Notes: a model not told the origin generated them from the letters alone. Shown: positions 8,243-16,084, counted from the stretch's first letter. The stretch: 27,846 nucleotides of DNA from CAZBBC01 sp964489835 (GCA_964489835.1 CAZBBC010000048.1:1-27846), one strand, 5' to 3'. Numbers and translations: made by a program.

Positions 8243-8248
8243 AAGGAG
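8243..8248 (+). promoter_or_regulatory. Strong ribosome binding site for the GTG start at 8255
   Basis: AAGGAG lies 6 nt upstream of GTG 8255. This ideal spacing is the main support for the small gene being translated. Confidence 0.75.
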
Positions 8249-8254
8249 CAAAAA

Positions 8255-8443
8255 GTGAGTGATTCCCTCGATTTAATTGATATTCTGGAAAAAGGGGAAG
8301 TTGAAATGATCTATCGAAGAGAACTTTCTGCCGCTGAATGGGAAGTGATCCAGTATAATCTAAAAACCAAATTTTGGTCAAAAATGAGAAAAGACATGCT
8401 CGATGCTCTTGAGGATTCTCCTGATTTTTATTTGAATGAATGA
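8255..8443 (+). CDS. Small protein of unknown function, 62 aa, GTG start
   Basis: I do not recognise this protein. It starts at GTG behind a strong AAGGAG and ends at TGA in 8441-8443. It is acidic, lacks a signal peptide or membrane segment, and is rich in helix-forming residues. One part, 'LSAAEWEVIQYNLKTKFW' (about residues 24-41), has an amphipathic pattern with three tryptophan/tyrosine positions. It is probably cytoplasmic. It lies between repeat copy C and a large palindrome, about 200 bp before the MacA-like adaptor gene, on the same strand. A role linked to the exporter (adaptor or regulator) is possible but nothing in the sequence proves it. The opposite-strand frame in the same place looks like a shadow. 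Confidence 0.55.
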   Translation: MSDSLDLIDILEKGEVEMIYRRELSAAEWEVIQYNLKTKFWSKMRKDMLDALEDSPDFYLNE

Positions 8444-8454
8444 TAAAATTAGTT

Positions 8455-8498
8455 GTGGATGTGTCGGGGCGTTTAATTAAACGCTCCCATACATCCAC
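8455..8498. repeat. 44-bp imperfect palindrome around GCGTTTAA/TTAAACGC
   Basis: The centre GCGTTTAATTAAACGC is a perfect palindrome. Arms extend to GTGGATGT and ACATCCAC, giving a 22-bp stem with one mismatch and two G-U pairs. It follows the 62-aa gene by 11 bp. A related but diverged palindrome lies at 12541-12572. There is no T-run after it, so it is not a standard terminator, though it may still stop or protect the transcript. Confidence 0.7.
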
Positions 8499-8650
8499 CT
8501 TGCCTTAACCCCGACATTCTCACCTCTTCCTAGTTCCCCATCGTATTTATAGAAAATCAATTATTAAGTAACATTTATAATTTTTTCTCGTAATACCTGT
8601 ATGTAAGTAGAGAGGGTTTCAAATCAACATATAAATGGGAGAGCTTGGAA

Positions 8651-9922
8651 ATGACTAAGAAGAAAATGATAATTTTTGGCAGTCTGGTGATTGTTGCTGT
8701 TGTTGTCATTGCTGCTCTATCAATGAATGGAAATGGTGATGATGCAGTCGAAGTCAAAACTGCAAAGATCGAGCGGCAAAAAATTGTCGAGACGGTGACG
8801 GCAACTGGTATTATACAGCCACAAACCCAAGTTAAAATCAGCGCCGATGTTGCCGCAAAGATCATTCGTCTGGATGTAAAAGAGGGTGCCTGGGTTGAAG
8901 AAGGACAATTTCTGGTCCAGTTGGATCGGGAAAAATTTATGGCCGCAGTTGAGAGATCAGAGGCCAGTTTGCGGGCCTCTGAAGCAAATGCCAATTTAGT
9001 AAAACAGAATGTTATCAAGGCTGAAAAAGATTATAAGAGAACCGCTGAATTATTCCAGCAAAATCTAGAATCGCAGGCAGCCATGGATCAGATTTATGCT
9101 GCATATCAGGTTGAAAAAGCGCGCTATCAATCAGCGTTAGAAGAGGTAGATCAGGCCAGAGCGTCATTAAAACAGGCCAGGGATGACCTTTCAAAAACCA
9201 CAATCCATTCCCCCATGGCCGGAACTATCAGTCAACTCAATAAAGAAGTCGGAGAAATCGCTCTTGGCTCACAGTTCCAGGAAGATGTGATCATGGTTGT
9301 TTCGGATCTGGCGGGAATGGAGGCATTGGTTGATGTAGATGAGAATGATATTGTTTCCCTGCAGCTGGCGGATACCTCCTCCATTGAAGTAGATGCCCTT
9401 CCCAATACGGAATTTATCGGGACAGTCAGTGAAATAGCGAATACCGCAAAATTAACCGGAGCAGGAACTACTGATCAGAAAACAGAATTCGAAGTTAAAA
9501 TATCGATTGATCAACCCGGTAAAAGACTGAGACCAGGCATGACTGCCAGTGCCGATATTACTACGGAGGTCAGGGAGAATGCCCTGGTGGTCCCGATACA
9601 ATGTGTTACTATCCGGACGCCCCAACAACTCAGTGTTTCTGAAGGGGATGATCAGGTAGCAACAGATTCGACTTCTAAACCAGAATATACAGCGGATAAA
9701 GATGGATTTGTTCAGGTCGTATTTGTGGTCAAAGATCAAATAGTAAAAGCCTTGCCGGTAAAAACGGGAATTCAAAGTGAAACCCATATTGAAATAGTGG
9801 AGGGTATCTCTGAAGGGGATGAAATTGTTATCGGCAATTATCGGGCGATAAGTCAGATATTACAGAATAATTCTAAAATCAGAGTTGAGAACGAGAGCGT
9901 GGAAACGCTGGCCGCCAATTGA
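8651..9922 (+). CDS. Periplasmic adaptor (membrane fusion protein) of a MacAB-type export system
   Basis: The 423-residue protein starts at ATG 8651, preceded by GGGAGAG at 8637-8643 (7-nt spacer). An in-frame TTG at 8645 is less likely. Order of parts: N-terminal membrane anchor (residues 6-24), first half of the lipoyl-like domain ('GIIQPQTQVKISADVAAKI...VKEGAWVEEGQFLVQLD', about 52-93), a long helical hairpin (about 95-185), second lipoyl half ('TTIHSPMAGTISQLNKEVGE'), then beta-barrel and membrane-proximal domains ('LRPGMTASADI', 'LPVKTGI'). This is the architecture of MacA/HlyD-type adaptors that link an inner-membrane transporter to an outer-membrane channel. Two MacB-like permeases follow after 91 bp on the same strand and are its evident partners. 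Confidence 0.9.
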   Translation: MTKKKMIIFGSLVIVAVVVIAALSMNGNGDDAVEVKTAKIERQKIVETVTATGIIQPQTQVKISADVAAKIIRLDVKEGAWVEEGQFLVQLDREKFMAAVERSEASLRASEANANLVKQNVIKAEKDYKRTAELFQQNLESQAAMDQIYAAYQVEKARYQSALEEVDQARASLKQARDDLSKTTIHSPMAGTISQLNKEVGEIALGSQFQEDVIMVVSDLAGMEALVDVDENDIVSLQLADTSSIEVDALPNTEFIGTVSEIANTAKLTGAGTTDQKTEFEVKISIDQPGKRLRPGMTASADITTEVRENALVVPIQCVTIRTPQQLSVSEGDDQVATDSTSKPEYTADKDGFVQVVFVVKDQIVKALPVKTGIQSETHIEIVEGISEGDEIVIGNYRAISQILQNNSKIRVENESVETLAAN

Positions 9923-10013
9923 TTTTAGGCTCAGATCAATAATAGGCAAGAGAGGATTTTTAGCATACCCTAATTTTTAAACAAATCATTCAATAAGGGA
10001 AGGGTGGAGGGTC

Positions 10014-11249
10014 TTGAAATCCATTCATGAGAAAATAGAGGCATTTAGAATAGCTTTATTGGCTATAAAGGCTAATAAATCCAGAGGAATTTTAACAACC
10101 CTCGGTGTTATTATTGGAATAGTTGCTGTGGCCACAACAATGACGGCTGCAAATGGTTTAGCGAATAACTTCAAGGAAAGTATTTCAGCCATTGGATCTG
10201 ATGTTTTCTATGTATCCAAGATGCCCTGGATCATGACGGGTAACTTTTTTGATTTCCGTAACCGGCCAAATCTGAAATACAAAGATGGTGAAAAGCTCCA
10301 GCGCCGCCTAAAAAGTGCAGTGGCCATTAATCCGAACACCGGAACAAACAGAGATGTTAAATATCAGTCCAAGGTGCTGGACTCGGTACCCATTATCGGT
10401 ACTACCGATAAATATATTGCTATTACCGATGATCTTCCGGAATTCGGCAGGTTCATGACTCCTATTGATGTCCAGTTTAAAAAGAGAAATTGCATCATCG
10501 GTCATGAGATAAAAGAACGCCTGTTTAAAAATATGGATCCGATTAACAAGAAAATAAAAATCGGATGGTACGATTTCCGAATTGTGGGTGTGATGGAAAG
10601 TCGGGGAAGTGCCGGTTTTTTTGGTGGACCAAATTTTGATAATCAAATTTTTATCCCGATCACAAGCTTTATTAAGTATTATGGCAGTCGAAACCGCAAT
10701 TTTACCATATCGGTAAAAGCACCTAGTCATGAGGCCATGAGCGAGTTCGAATATGAATTGATCGGGGAGATGCGAAAAATCCGAAAACTCAAACCTACCG
10801 AGAAGGATAATTTTGCTATTAATACGATGGAGACACTGATCGATGCCTATAATAATGTGATGGGCGTTGTTATCTTGGTTGGCTTGGTGATAACCGGGAT
10901 TTCACTCTTTGTCGGTGGCATCGGGGTAATGAATATCATGTTTGTTTCAGTTACTGAAAGAACCCGTGAGATTGGCATCCGTAAAGCGATTGGCGCAAAA
11001 AAGAGATCCATATTATCACAGTTCTTATTTGAGTCTTCAGTGATATGTATGCTTGGTGGGGTGATTGGGGTGATCCTTTCTTTTGGTGTTGCTTCAATAA
11101 TCGATAAATTTCTGTTGCCGGCCAGTGTTTCTTTACCAATCGTTCTGGTGGCTCTGCTGATCTCGGTATTGACTGGTGTTATTTCCGGATTTATCCCCGC
11201 TTATCGTGCTTCAAGGCTTAACCCCATTGAGGCACTTCGTTATGAATGA
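10014..11249 (+). CDS. ABC transporter permease, MacB/FtsX-like (first of two)
   Basis: The protein has 411 residues. The start is TTG at 10014, preceded very closely by GGAGG (10006-10010). No in-frame ATG lies nearby, and the N-terminus (FRIALLAIKANKSRGILTTLGVIIGI) already matches the family. Membrane segment 1 is at about residues 22-45. A periplasmic MacB core-like region follows, then three C-terminal membrane segments from about residue 281. The FtsX-family signature 'VMNIMFVSVTERTREIGIRKAIGAKKRSI' region is clear, as is the ending 'AYRASRLNPIEALRYE'. It carries no nucleotide-binding domain, unlike full-length MacB. It should form an inner-membrane heterodimer with the next gene's product and use a separate ATPase that is not encoded in this window. 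Confidence 0.88.
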   Translation: MKSIHEKIEAFRIALLAIKANKSRGILTTLGVIIGIVAVATTMTAANGLANNFKESISAIGSDVFYVSKMPWIMTGNFFDFRNRPNLKYKDGEKLQRRLKSAVAINPNTGTNRDVKYQSKVLDSVPIIGTTDKYIAITDDLPEFGRFMTPIDVQFKKRNCIIGHEIKERLFKNMDPINKKIKIGWYDFRIVGVMESRGSAGFFGGPNFDNQIFIPITSFIKYYGSRNRNFTISVKAPSHEAMSEFEYELIGEMRKIRKLKPTEKDNFAINTMETLIDAYNNVMGVVILVGLVITGISLFVGGIGVMNIMFVSVTERTREIGIRKAIGAKKRSILSQFLFESSVICMLGGVIGVILSFGVASIIDKFLLPASVSLPIVLVALLISVLTGVISGFIPAYRASRLNPIEALRYE

Positions 11250-11260
11250 TATTTGACTCA

Positions 11261-11266
11261 AAGGAG
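11261..11266 (+). promoter_or_regulatory. Ribosome binding site deciding the start at 11273
   Basis: AAGGAG is 6 nt before ATG 11273. The longer alternative from ATG 11246, overlapping the previous stop as ATGA, has no comparable site. Confidence 0.7.
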
Positions 11267-11272
11267 TCGGTT

Positions 11273-12523
11273 ATGATAATCGGTGAATTGTTTCGAATGG
11301 CGGTAACAGCCATCTGGTCCCATAAGCTTCGCTCGTCTTTAACACTCGTCGGAATTATTGCCGGGGTTGCCTCGATCATCGGTGTTATGACAGGTATATC
11401 CGTAATACAGAGCACCATTGAAGGTGAGTTAAGCGTTCTGGGATCTACTGTTTTTCAAGTACAAAAATGGGCAAGCGGTGGACCTCTCACCCGGGAAGAG
11501 TGGCTGAAAATTATGCGGCGACGTCCGACCACGGTTGAACATGCCAATGCTATCCGCGAGAAAGTATCAACCGTCGATATGGTCGGTGCAGAATTGTGGA
11601 GTGGTGGTCATGTCGTAAAATATCGTGATATTACGTCCAATCCAAATATTACCATCTGCGGTGGTACCCCGGAATATCCGCCGAATAACACCCATTATGT
11701 AGGACATGGCATAAATATATCCAACGAAGATGTAAAATTCGGGCGACGAGTTGCCGTTATAGGTTATGCGGTAGCAAAAGAATTATTTCCATGGACTGAT
11801 CCACTGACACGCACGATAAAGGTCGATGGACGTAAATTTACGGTGATAGGTGTTTTTGATGAAAAGAAATCTGCTCTGGGCGGTGGATATGATAATTATG
11901 TACTCATACCAATCACTGAATTTAAAAACATCTATGGATCCAGAGATAACCGCCGCGATGGGGAACGATCTGTAAATATTACGGTCAAAGCCAAATCGCC
12001 TGCTGTTCTCCAGGATGCGATTGAAGAAACACGGGCGGTTATGCGTGCCGAGCGTGGATTAAAACCTAATGAAGAAGATGATTTTACGATTTTTACCAAC
12101 GATAGTCAGATCAAAGCTTTTAATAATACAACTGCCAGCATCAAGACGGGAGCCTTTGTTGTGGGAATAATCGCTTTGATAGTCGCTGGTATTGGAATAA
12201 TGAATATCATGCTTGTGTCGGTAACCGAAAGAACAAGAGAAATTGGTATCAGGCGGTCATTGGGTGCGAAGAAGAAAAATATTTTAGTACATTTTTTACT
12301 CGAGGCAATTATCCTTTGTAATATCGGTGGTATTATCGGGGTTTTCGCAGGCTTTGCGCTGGGTAATCTAGTAAGTGTTTTTACTGAATTCGCTGTCAGT
12401 ATCCCAATGAATTGGGCCATGATTGGTCTGGGCTTTTGTACGGCGGTCGGCCTTATTTTTGGGCTTTGGCCGGCATATAAAGCTTCAGCGTTAAATCCGG
12501 TTGAATCTCTAAGGTATGAATGA
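11273..12523 (+). CDS. ABC transporter permease, MacB/FtsX-like (second of two)
   Basis: The protein has 416 residues from ATG 11273, 23 bp after the preceding permease. A start at 11246 would overlap that gene by 4 bp and add nine residues. The layout equals that of its neighbour: membrane segment 1 near residues 20-42 ('SHKLRSSLTLVGIIAGVASIIGV'), a periplasmic domain, and three membrane segments from about residue 290. It has the signature 'IMNIMLVSVTERTREIGIRRSLGAKK' and ends 'AYKASALNPVESLRYE'. The two permeases are clear paralogues but well diverged, suggesting an obligate heterodimer. No nucleotide-binding domain is present. The gene ends this transcription unit, and a GCGTTT-type palindrome follows 17 bp later. 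Confidence 0.88.
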   Translation: MIIGELFRMAVTAIWSHKLRSSLTLVGIIAGVASIIGVMTGISVIQSTIEGELSVLGSTVFQVQKWASGGPLTREEWLKIMRRRPTTVEHANAIREKVSTVDMVGAELWSGGHVVKYRDITSNPNITICGGTPEYPPNNTHYVGHGINISNEDVKFGRRVAVIGYAVAKELFPWTDPLTRTIKVDGRKFTVIGVFDEKKSALGGGYDNYVLIPITEFKNIYGSRDNRRDGERSVNITVKAKSPAVLQDAIEETRAVMRAERGLKPNEEDDFTIFTNDSQIKAFNNTTASIKTGAFVVGIIALIVAGIGIMNIMLVSVTERTREIGIRRSLGAKKKNILVHFLLEAIILCNIGGIIGVFAGFALGNLVSVFTEFAVSIPMNWAMIGLGFCTAVGLIFGLWPAYKASALNPVESLRYE

Positions 12524-12540
12524 TTTATCTTGGATTATTC

Positions 12541-12572
12541 GGTGGGGATGTTTAATGAAACGCTCCCACACC
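12541..12572. repeat. Palindrome related to the 8455-8498 element
   Basis: GGTGGGGATGTTTAATGAA and AACGCTCCCACACC form an imperfect hairpin whose core TTTAATGAAACGCTCCCA parallels TTTAATTAAACGCTCCCA at 8472-8489. Like the first copy it lies just downstream of a gene end, here between convergent genes (12523 plus, 12797 minus). Confidence 0.6.
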
Positions 12573-12683
12573 AACTCTCACCAGTCAATTATATCTTCTT
12601 ATCTGTATCTTTTTCTATTAATATCACTATCCAATTTATTATCTCAATTTTCTTTTAATAATTTAATTTTTAATTATACTTGA

Positions 12684-12704
12684 CCCGATCTATTCATACC
12701 GCAG
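12684..12704. repeat. Short fragment of the CCACGGATT-family tail
   Basis: CCCGATCTATTCATACCGCAG matches the reverse complement of the tail of copy 1 (CTGATCTATTCATTCCGCAG), with a few changes. It lies in the convergent intergenic region. Confidence 0.4.
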
Positions 12705-12796
12705 CACCTTTAAATGTATTCACTGCTTTTAAACGGCGGGCAATTTCCAGGCATTGAAAGGGATCTCCCAATCGATTAAAATATCTGATAATATCA

Positions 12797-13849
12797 TCAT
12801 TTAGATTCTTGATTTCCAGCAACTGCTTCAAAAGCCTGACTGAGATGGTTGACCCAATAGTCGACCAGCATGAATACATCATCCGTATCCGGGGCGCCAT
12901 TTACGCCCATTGGTACAATTACCGGCAAGGCACCCACCTTTTTGCAAATCTCATTTACTTTTGATTCACTGAAATAATTAGCTGCCATCAGAACCTTTAT
13001 ATTATTTTTTTTCATATCCCCGATTAAACCTTCGACATGTCTGGGTGAAGGGGGAATTCCCGGTTTCGGCTCTACATATCCAATGACTTTTATTCCGAAC
13101 GTTTGTTCAAAGTAAACCCAGTTCTTGTGATAACATACCATAGGTTTATCCCGGAATATCATTCCTTTCTTTAACCATCCGTCGAGATAATCAATAAGTT
13201 TTTTATCTTTATAGGTTTTAGTGGAAAGAAAATTGATAAGTTGTCCATTTAAAACCAGCCGGGTCAGCAGGTCACCTCCCATTAGTCCAACTAATGTCTC
13301 TCCAAACATATGCTGATCAATTTGATTTGTAAATATTTCAAGGTTCTTACGGTAATACGTGCCATTCTCCGGATCGTTTTTCTCTAAACCGGTCGCAATA
13401 TTTTCAGCAATTACTTTGAAGTTTAACGGGCCGGTTGTGATATGTGGATTCCCATAAATATGCACGCCCCCTTCACTGCGGGAGAGAATTTCCGGTTTAT
13501 CTAAAAGTTCTATACCAGCACTTGCGGCAATATAACCGCTCTCGCCGGATCTTACCTTTGGGTTTTTTGACATATCGACTAATGTGGGTGCCCACAATTC
13601 AAGATCTAATCCCGTGGAAACAAATATGTCTGCCCTGTTCATGATGATAGCATAGCTAGGCTTTGGACGAACAAAATGAGCATCCTGATTGCCAGGGACG
13701 ATATATTGGACGTCAACTTTTTCCTCACCGATTTTTTTGGCAATATCGGCGTATGTACTGATCGTGGTTACGACCTGTAACCGTTCGCCGGCAAATGCCG
13801 TCTGAACAGCAGCAACGAAAAATAAAAGTAAAATGGAAAATTGTTTCAT
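12797..13849 (-). CDS. Zinc/manganese ABC transporter substrate-binding protein (ZnuA/TroA family)
   Basis: The 350-residue protein starts at the ATG complementary to 13847-13849, with GGAGGTT at 13854-13860. A signal peptide (residues 1-21, ending AFAG) directs it to the periplasm. Metal ligands of the family are visible: His58 (DAHFVRPKPS), His136 (GNPHITTGP) and His241 (CYHKNWVYF). Asp321 (APDTDD) or a nearby carboxylate could be the fourth. Cluster A-I family proteins carry Zn2+ or Mn2+ to an ABC permease. A stretch at about residues 180-230 between the second and third histidine is not obviously part of the standard fold and may be a subfamily insert. The usual acidic His-rich loop of ZnuA is absent. 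It lies 15 bp after a porin gene, so both are likely one operon. No ATPase or permease gene lies nearby. Confidence 0.88.
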   Translation of the reverse strand: MKQFSILLLFFVAAVQTAFAGERLQVVTTISTYADIAKKIGEEKVDVQYIVPGNQDAHFVRPKPSYAIIMNRADIFVSTGLDLELWAPTLVDMSKNPKVRSGESGYIAASAGIELLDKPEILSRSEGGVHIYGNPHITTGPLNFKVIAENIATGLEKNDPENGTYYRKNLEIFTNQIDQHMFGETLVGLMGGDLLTRLVLNGQLINFLSTKTYKDKKLIDYLDGWLKKGMIFRDKPMVCYHKNWVYFEQTFGIKVIGYVEPKPGIPPSPRHVEGLIGDMKKNNIKVLMAANYFSESKVNEICKKVGALPVIVPMGVNGAPDTDDVFMLVDYWVNHLSQAFEAVAGNQESK

Positions 13850-13864
13850 TATCAACCTCCGAGA

Positions 13865-15139
13865 CTAATAACGTTCATGTTTATGTGGTCCTGCGGCCCA
13901 TGTAACCTGAAGTCGTAATATTCTGTTGACCCGGCTGAGGGCGTTACCATCGTTGTAATTATACTGAAGGCGAAAACGCATCCAGTGGCTTTCCCACCAG
14001 GTGACATAGGGAACGATCTGATAGATACTTTTATCGGAATTATTGATCGTAAAAGGTTGAGAATAATCATATCGCAAACCGATGTCCCATCGCTCGTTGA
14101 TTTTATATTCCATATAAGAATAGGCGCCCCAGGCCTTTATCCGTTTTTCATCTTTTTGTTGCTTGTCAGCATAATAAAATTCTGAACGCCATAAAAATGA
14201 ATGGTAATGGGCCTGATCTATCGGTTCCCATAATAGCGTAAGATCAGCCCCGGCTAGTTTTGTTAAACGGCTAGGTTCCAACACTAAACTGTCGTTCTCC
14301 GTATAGCCGCGGAGATTATTCGAACCGATCATGCCGGTCAACCCAAACTCCAGATAAGTATTTTGATCGATATCATAATAATTTTTCAGATGACCGAGAA
14401 CTGAGGGAAAACTGAACATCTCACCAGAAAAAAGATGGTCATTTTGTCCATTTGTGATTTGAAGAGTAAAAGTATTTGCCTGTGCCCATAGGGAAGGCAT
14501 GAACCAGTCCACGGAAAAACCGGTCTGATTAAGACCTTCTTCTCCCAATATATTTGTCAACGCCAGTGGGAAATCAAATTGGTCGAGAGAATGGGCATGC
14601 CAGCGGTTGATCACGCCAAATTGCTGGCGGAATTTGCCGGCGGTCAGTGATAAATTCGAAGCGATATTTGCCCAGGTAGCATAGGCCTCTCCGAGTTCCA
14701 CACCCTCCGGTGTAAATTCGATAGCAATCTTTGCCAGACTGAATGGATCCAGATTACTCTGAATATGTAAACCCACGACCCGGAAATAAGCACCCGACCG
14801 GGCAGACTGGGTAAAATTATAATCGTCGACAATCGCCTGTCCGAAAAGATCCCCGGTAATACTAATTTCAGGATTTATTGCCTGGAGAGAGCGTTGTCCG
14901 CTGGTAAATACTTTTGGTTTTGTACTTTTCTTTGTTTCGCGCGAGACATCTTCTGCTTCCTCCAGGATATCCTTAAGTTCATCCTGTGCTTTCTTTTCTT
15001 CCAAAAGCGTGATTCGACTTTCCAGACTTTTTATTTTTGCCTGCAGTGAATCATTTTCAGACTCAGTCATTTCCTGCGCTGAAAGATCATAGAAAGTGAG
15101 TATCAGCATGATACAAAAAATTGAGTAAAATACTTTCAT
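13865..15139 (-). CDS. Outer-membrane porin-like protein with N-terminal coiled coil, linked to zinc uptake
   Basis: The 424-residue protein starts at the ATG complementary to 15137-15139, behind TGGAGGAG. The signal peptide (residues 1-21, ending LSAQ) is followed by a heptad-like coiled coil (about 28-70, 'SLQAKIKSLESRITLLEEKK'). A beta-barrel region comes next ('YFRVVGLHIQSNLDPFSLAKIAIEF', 'YLEFGLTGMIGS', 'FRLQYNYNDG'), ending 'LQVTWAAGPHKHERY'. This resembles phosphate-selective porin O/P-like barrels and the porins often encoded beside ZnuA genes. The coiled coil may tether the barrel to peptidoglycan or trimerise it. The His-containing C-terminus would suit metal contact, but that is inference. 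The porin gene and ZnuA gene form a two-gene operon with 15-bp spacing. Confidence 0.75.
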   Translation of the reverse strand: MKVFYSIFCIMLILTFYDLSAQEMTESENDSLQAKIKSLESRITLLEEKKAQDELKDILEEAEDVSRETKKSTKPKVFTSGQRSLQAINPEISITGDLFGQAIVDDYNFTQSARSGAYFRVVGLHIQSNLDPFSLAKIAIEFTPEGVELGEAYATWANIASNLSLTAGKFRQQFGVINRWHAHSLDQFDFPLALTNILGEEGLNQTGFSVDWFMPSLWAQANTFTLQITNGQNDHLFSGEMFSFPSVLGHLKNYYDIDQNTYLEFGLTGMIGSNNLRGYTENDSLVLEPSRLTKLAGADLTLLWEPIDQAHYHSFLWRSEFYYADKQQKDEKRIKAWGAYSYMEYKINERWDIGLRYDYSQPFTINNSDKSIYQIVPYVTWWESHWMRFRLQYNYNDGNALSRVNRILRLQVTWAAGPHKHERY

Positions 15140-15402
15140 TCACTCCTCCATACAAATTTTATATTTTACACATCACAATTAATGTTGAATATTTTGGTAG
15201 CAGCTCCAACATAAAACGAATTAAAATTGTCAGATCCTCGTGCATAAATGAGAGAATCTACGATGCCAAGAGTAAATTTGGCGTTAAACCTCCGATCCTG
15301 AATTTCCCCGCTCGTCCGGATTTAGCACAAACAGCAGGTTTCAGGATGCTCGTATTTATCTAATGATTAGTATTTGATTTGCAATGACCAGGGCCATAGA
15401 AG

Positions 15403-15684
15403 TTAGCGAGAGAACAATGGGGGTGCACGCTTATTGGATTTATGAGGGGGTGTAAAATAAATGGGATTGTCTTTCAGAAATTGGATGTATTCGAGTGGTT
15501 GAAGGTTATTTATCAATAAAGAGAAGTGATCCGTTGCCGTTTCACAATTATTATTTATATTAATAATATATACCGGGCAGCGTTCATTTTTACAGGCACT
15601 GCCCGGATGGTTGTGGGCATTGGCAATGGTTGCCGAAAGAAATAAATAAAAGAAAATTAAAATGATTGAGATTTGTTTTTTCAT
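15403..15684 (-). CDS. Small secreted His/Cys-containing protein, 93 aa, possibly metal-responsive
   Basis: I do not recognise a firm family. The signal peptide (residues 1-23, ending ANA) is followed directly by 'HNHPGSACKNERCPVYIININN', with His24, His26, Cys31 and Cys36 and a further Cys48. The end '(K)RAPPLFSR' is reminiscent of small DUF2946-like secreted proteins, with low confidence. His and Cys at the mature N-terminus could bind metal. It lies upstream of the porin and ZnuA genes on the same strand, separated by 263 bp, so it may be the first gene of a zinc-responsive group. The ribosome binding site is weak. A 19-bp palindrome lies 23 bp upstream of its start. Confidence 0.65.
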   Translation of the reverse strand: MKKQISIILIFFYLFLSATIANAHNHPGSACKNERCPVYIININNNCETATDHFSLLINNLQPLEYIQFLKDNPIYFTPPHKSNKRAPPLFSR

Positions 15685-15706
15685 TTGTTTACTATGGTTC
15701 TTTATA

Positions 15707-15725
15707 TTGTATCTATAATATACAA
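15707..15725. promoter_or_regulatory. Putative operator, TTGTAT-N7-ATACAA
   Basis: A 19-bp inverted repeat with 6-bp arms and an A/T-rich spacer lies 23 bp upstream of the minus-strand 93-aa gene, in the expected promoter area. Size and symmetry suit a Fur-family (Zur-like) or other dimeric repressor. The arms are A/T-rich, so chance is not excluded, and I do not see the same sequence before the porin gene. Confidence 0.35.
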
Positions 15726-15752
15726 AATTAATATAAGTTCAAAAAATTTATT

Positions 15753-15786
15753 AACCACGGATTACACTAATTAACACGGATTACTT
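15753..15786. repeat. Partial CCACGGATT-family repeat
   Basis: TAACCACGGATTACACTAATT followed by AACACGGATTAC matches one arm of the palindromic element at 5741 onward. The 511-bp gap 15685-16195 between divergent genes is made up largely of such repeats; I see no gene in it. Confidence 0.6.
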
Positions 15787-15797
15787 AACCGCCACGA

Positions 15798-15819
15798 CCT
15801 GCCCGCCCGCAGGCGAAGC
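15798..15819. repeat. CCTG-type micro-hairpin inserted in repeat DNA
   Basis: CCTGCCCGCCCGCAGG followed by CGAAGC can fold with a CCTGC/GCAGG stem. It separates GCCACGA from CGCTGAGAATGCAAAG, which read as one continuous repeat-like sequence when it is removed. Confidence 0.45.
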
Positions 15820-15886
15820 GCTGAGAATGCAAAGAAAAGATATCCACTAATTACATGAATTTTGACGAATTTCACGAATTGTTTTT

Positions 15887-16084
15887 TAATCTGATCTATT
15901 CATAGGGCAACTCAAGGCTGCAAACAAAGAAAAAAATTGTCCACAGATTTCCCCCGTAAAACGGGGCAGGCCGGATTGACACGGATTTCATTTTAAAATT
16001 ATTATAATTTTAGTTTTAATCTGTGCAAATAAGTGTCAGTCAACGCCTGATCCGGCTTCGACGGATTATCCGTGGATAAAAATC
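15887..16084. repeat. CCACGGATT-family palindromic element, copy 2 (inverted, with two insertions)
   Basis: This is the reverse complement of copy 1 (5734-5880). Shared blocks are TAATCTGATCTATTCAT, GGCTGCAAACAAAGAAAAAA, TTGTCCACAGATTTC, GATTGACACGGATTT, TTTTAGTTTTAATC, TGTGCAAAT, AAGTGT and ATCCGTGGAT. Two extra segments interrupt it: one around CCCCGTAAAACGGGGCAGG (15952-15970) and one containing CCTGATCCGGCTTCGACGG (16046-16064). They explain most of the 50-bp length difference. Confidence 0.8.

Noticed and set aside
8235..8498. 87-aa minus-strand frame over the 62-aa gene
   Set aside because: It begins inside the palindrome at 8455-8498, has no ribosome site and covers the well-supported plus-strand small gene.
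12694..12800. Minus-strand frame after the ZnuA-like gene ending 'IARRLKAVNTFKGAAV'
   Set aside because: Codon pattern looks protein-like, but the only ATG start lies deep inside the ZnuA gene in another frame and the end falls in a repeat fragment. An alternative ATGA-coupled frame is only about 23 codons. It may be a remnant of a lost gene, but it cannot be supported as one.
15166..15324. Minus-strand open stretch of about 51 codons ('LGIVDSLIYARGSDNF...') between the 93-aa gene and the porin
   Set aside because: It looks protein-like and faintly recalls a PIN-domain segment, but has no start codon, no ribosome site and a stop just upstream in frame. At most a degraded fragment.
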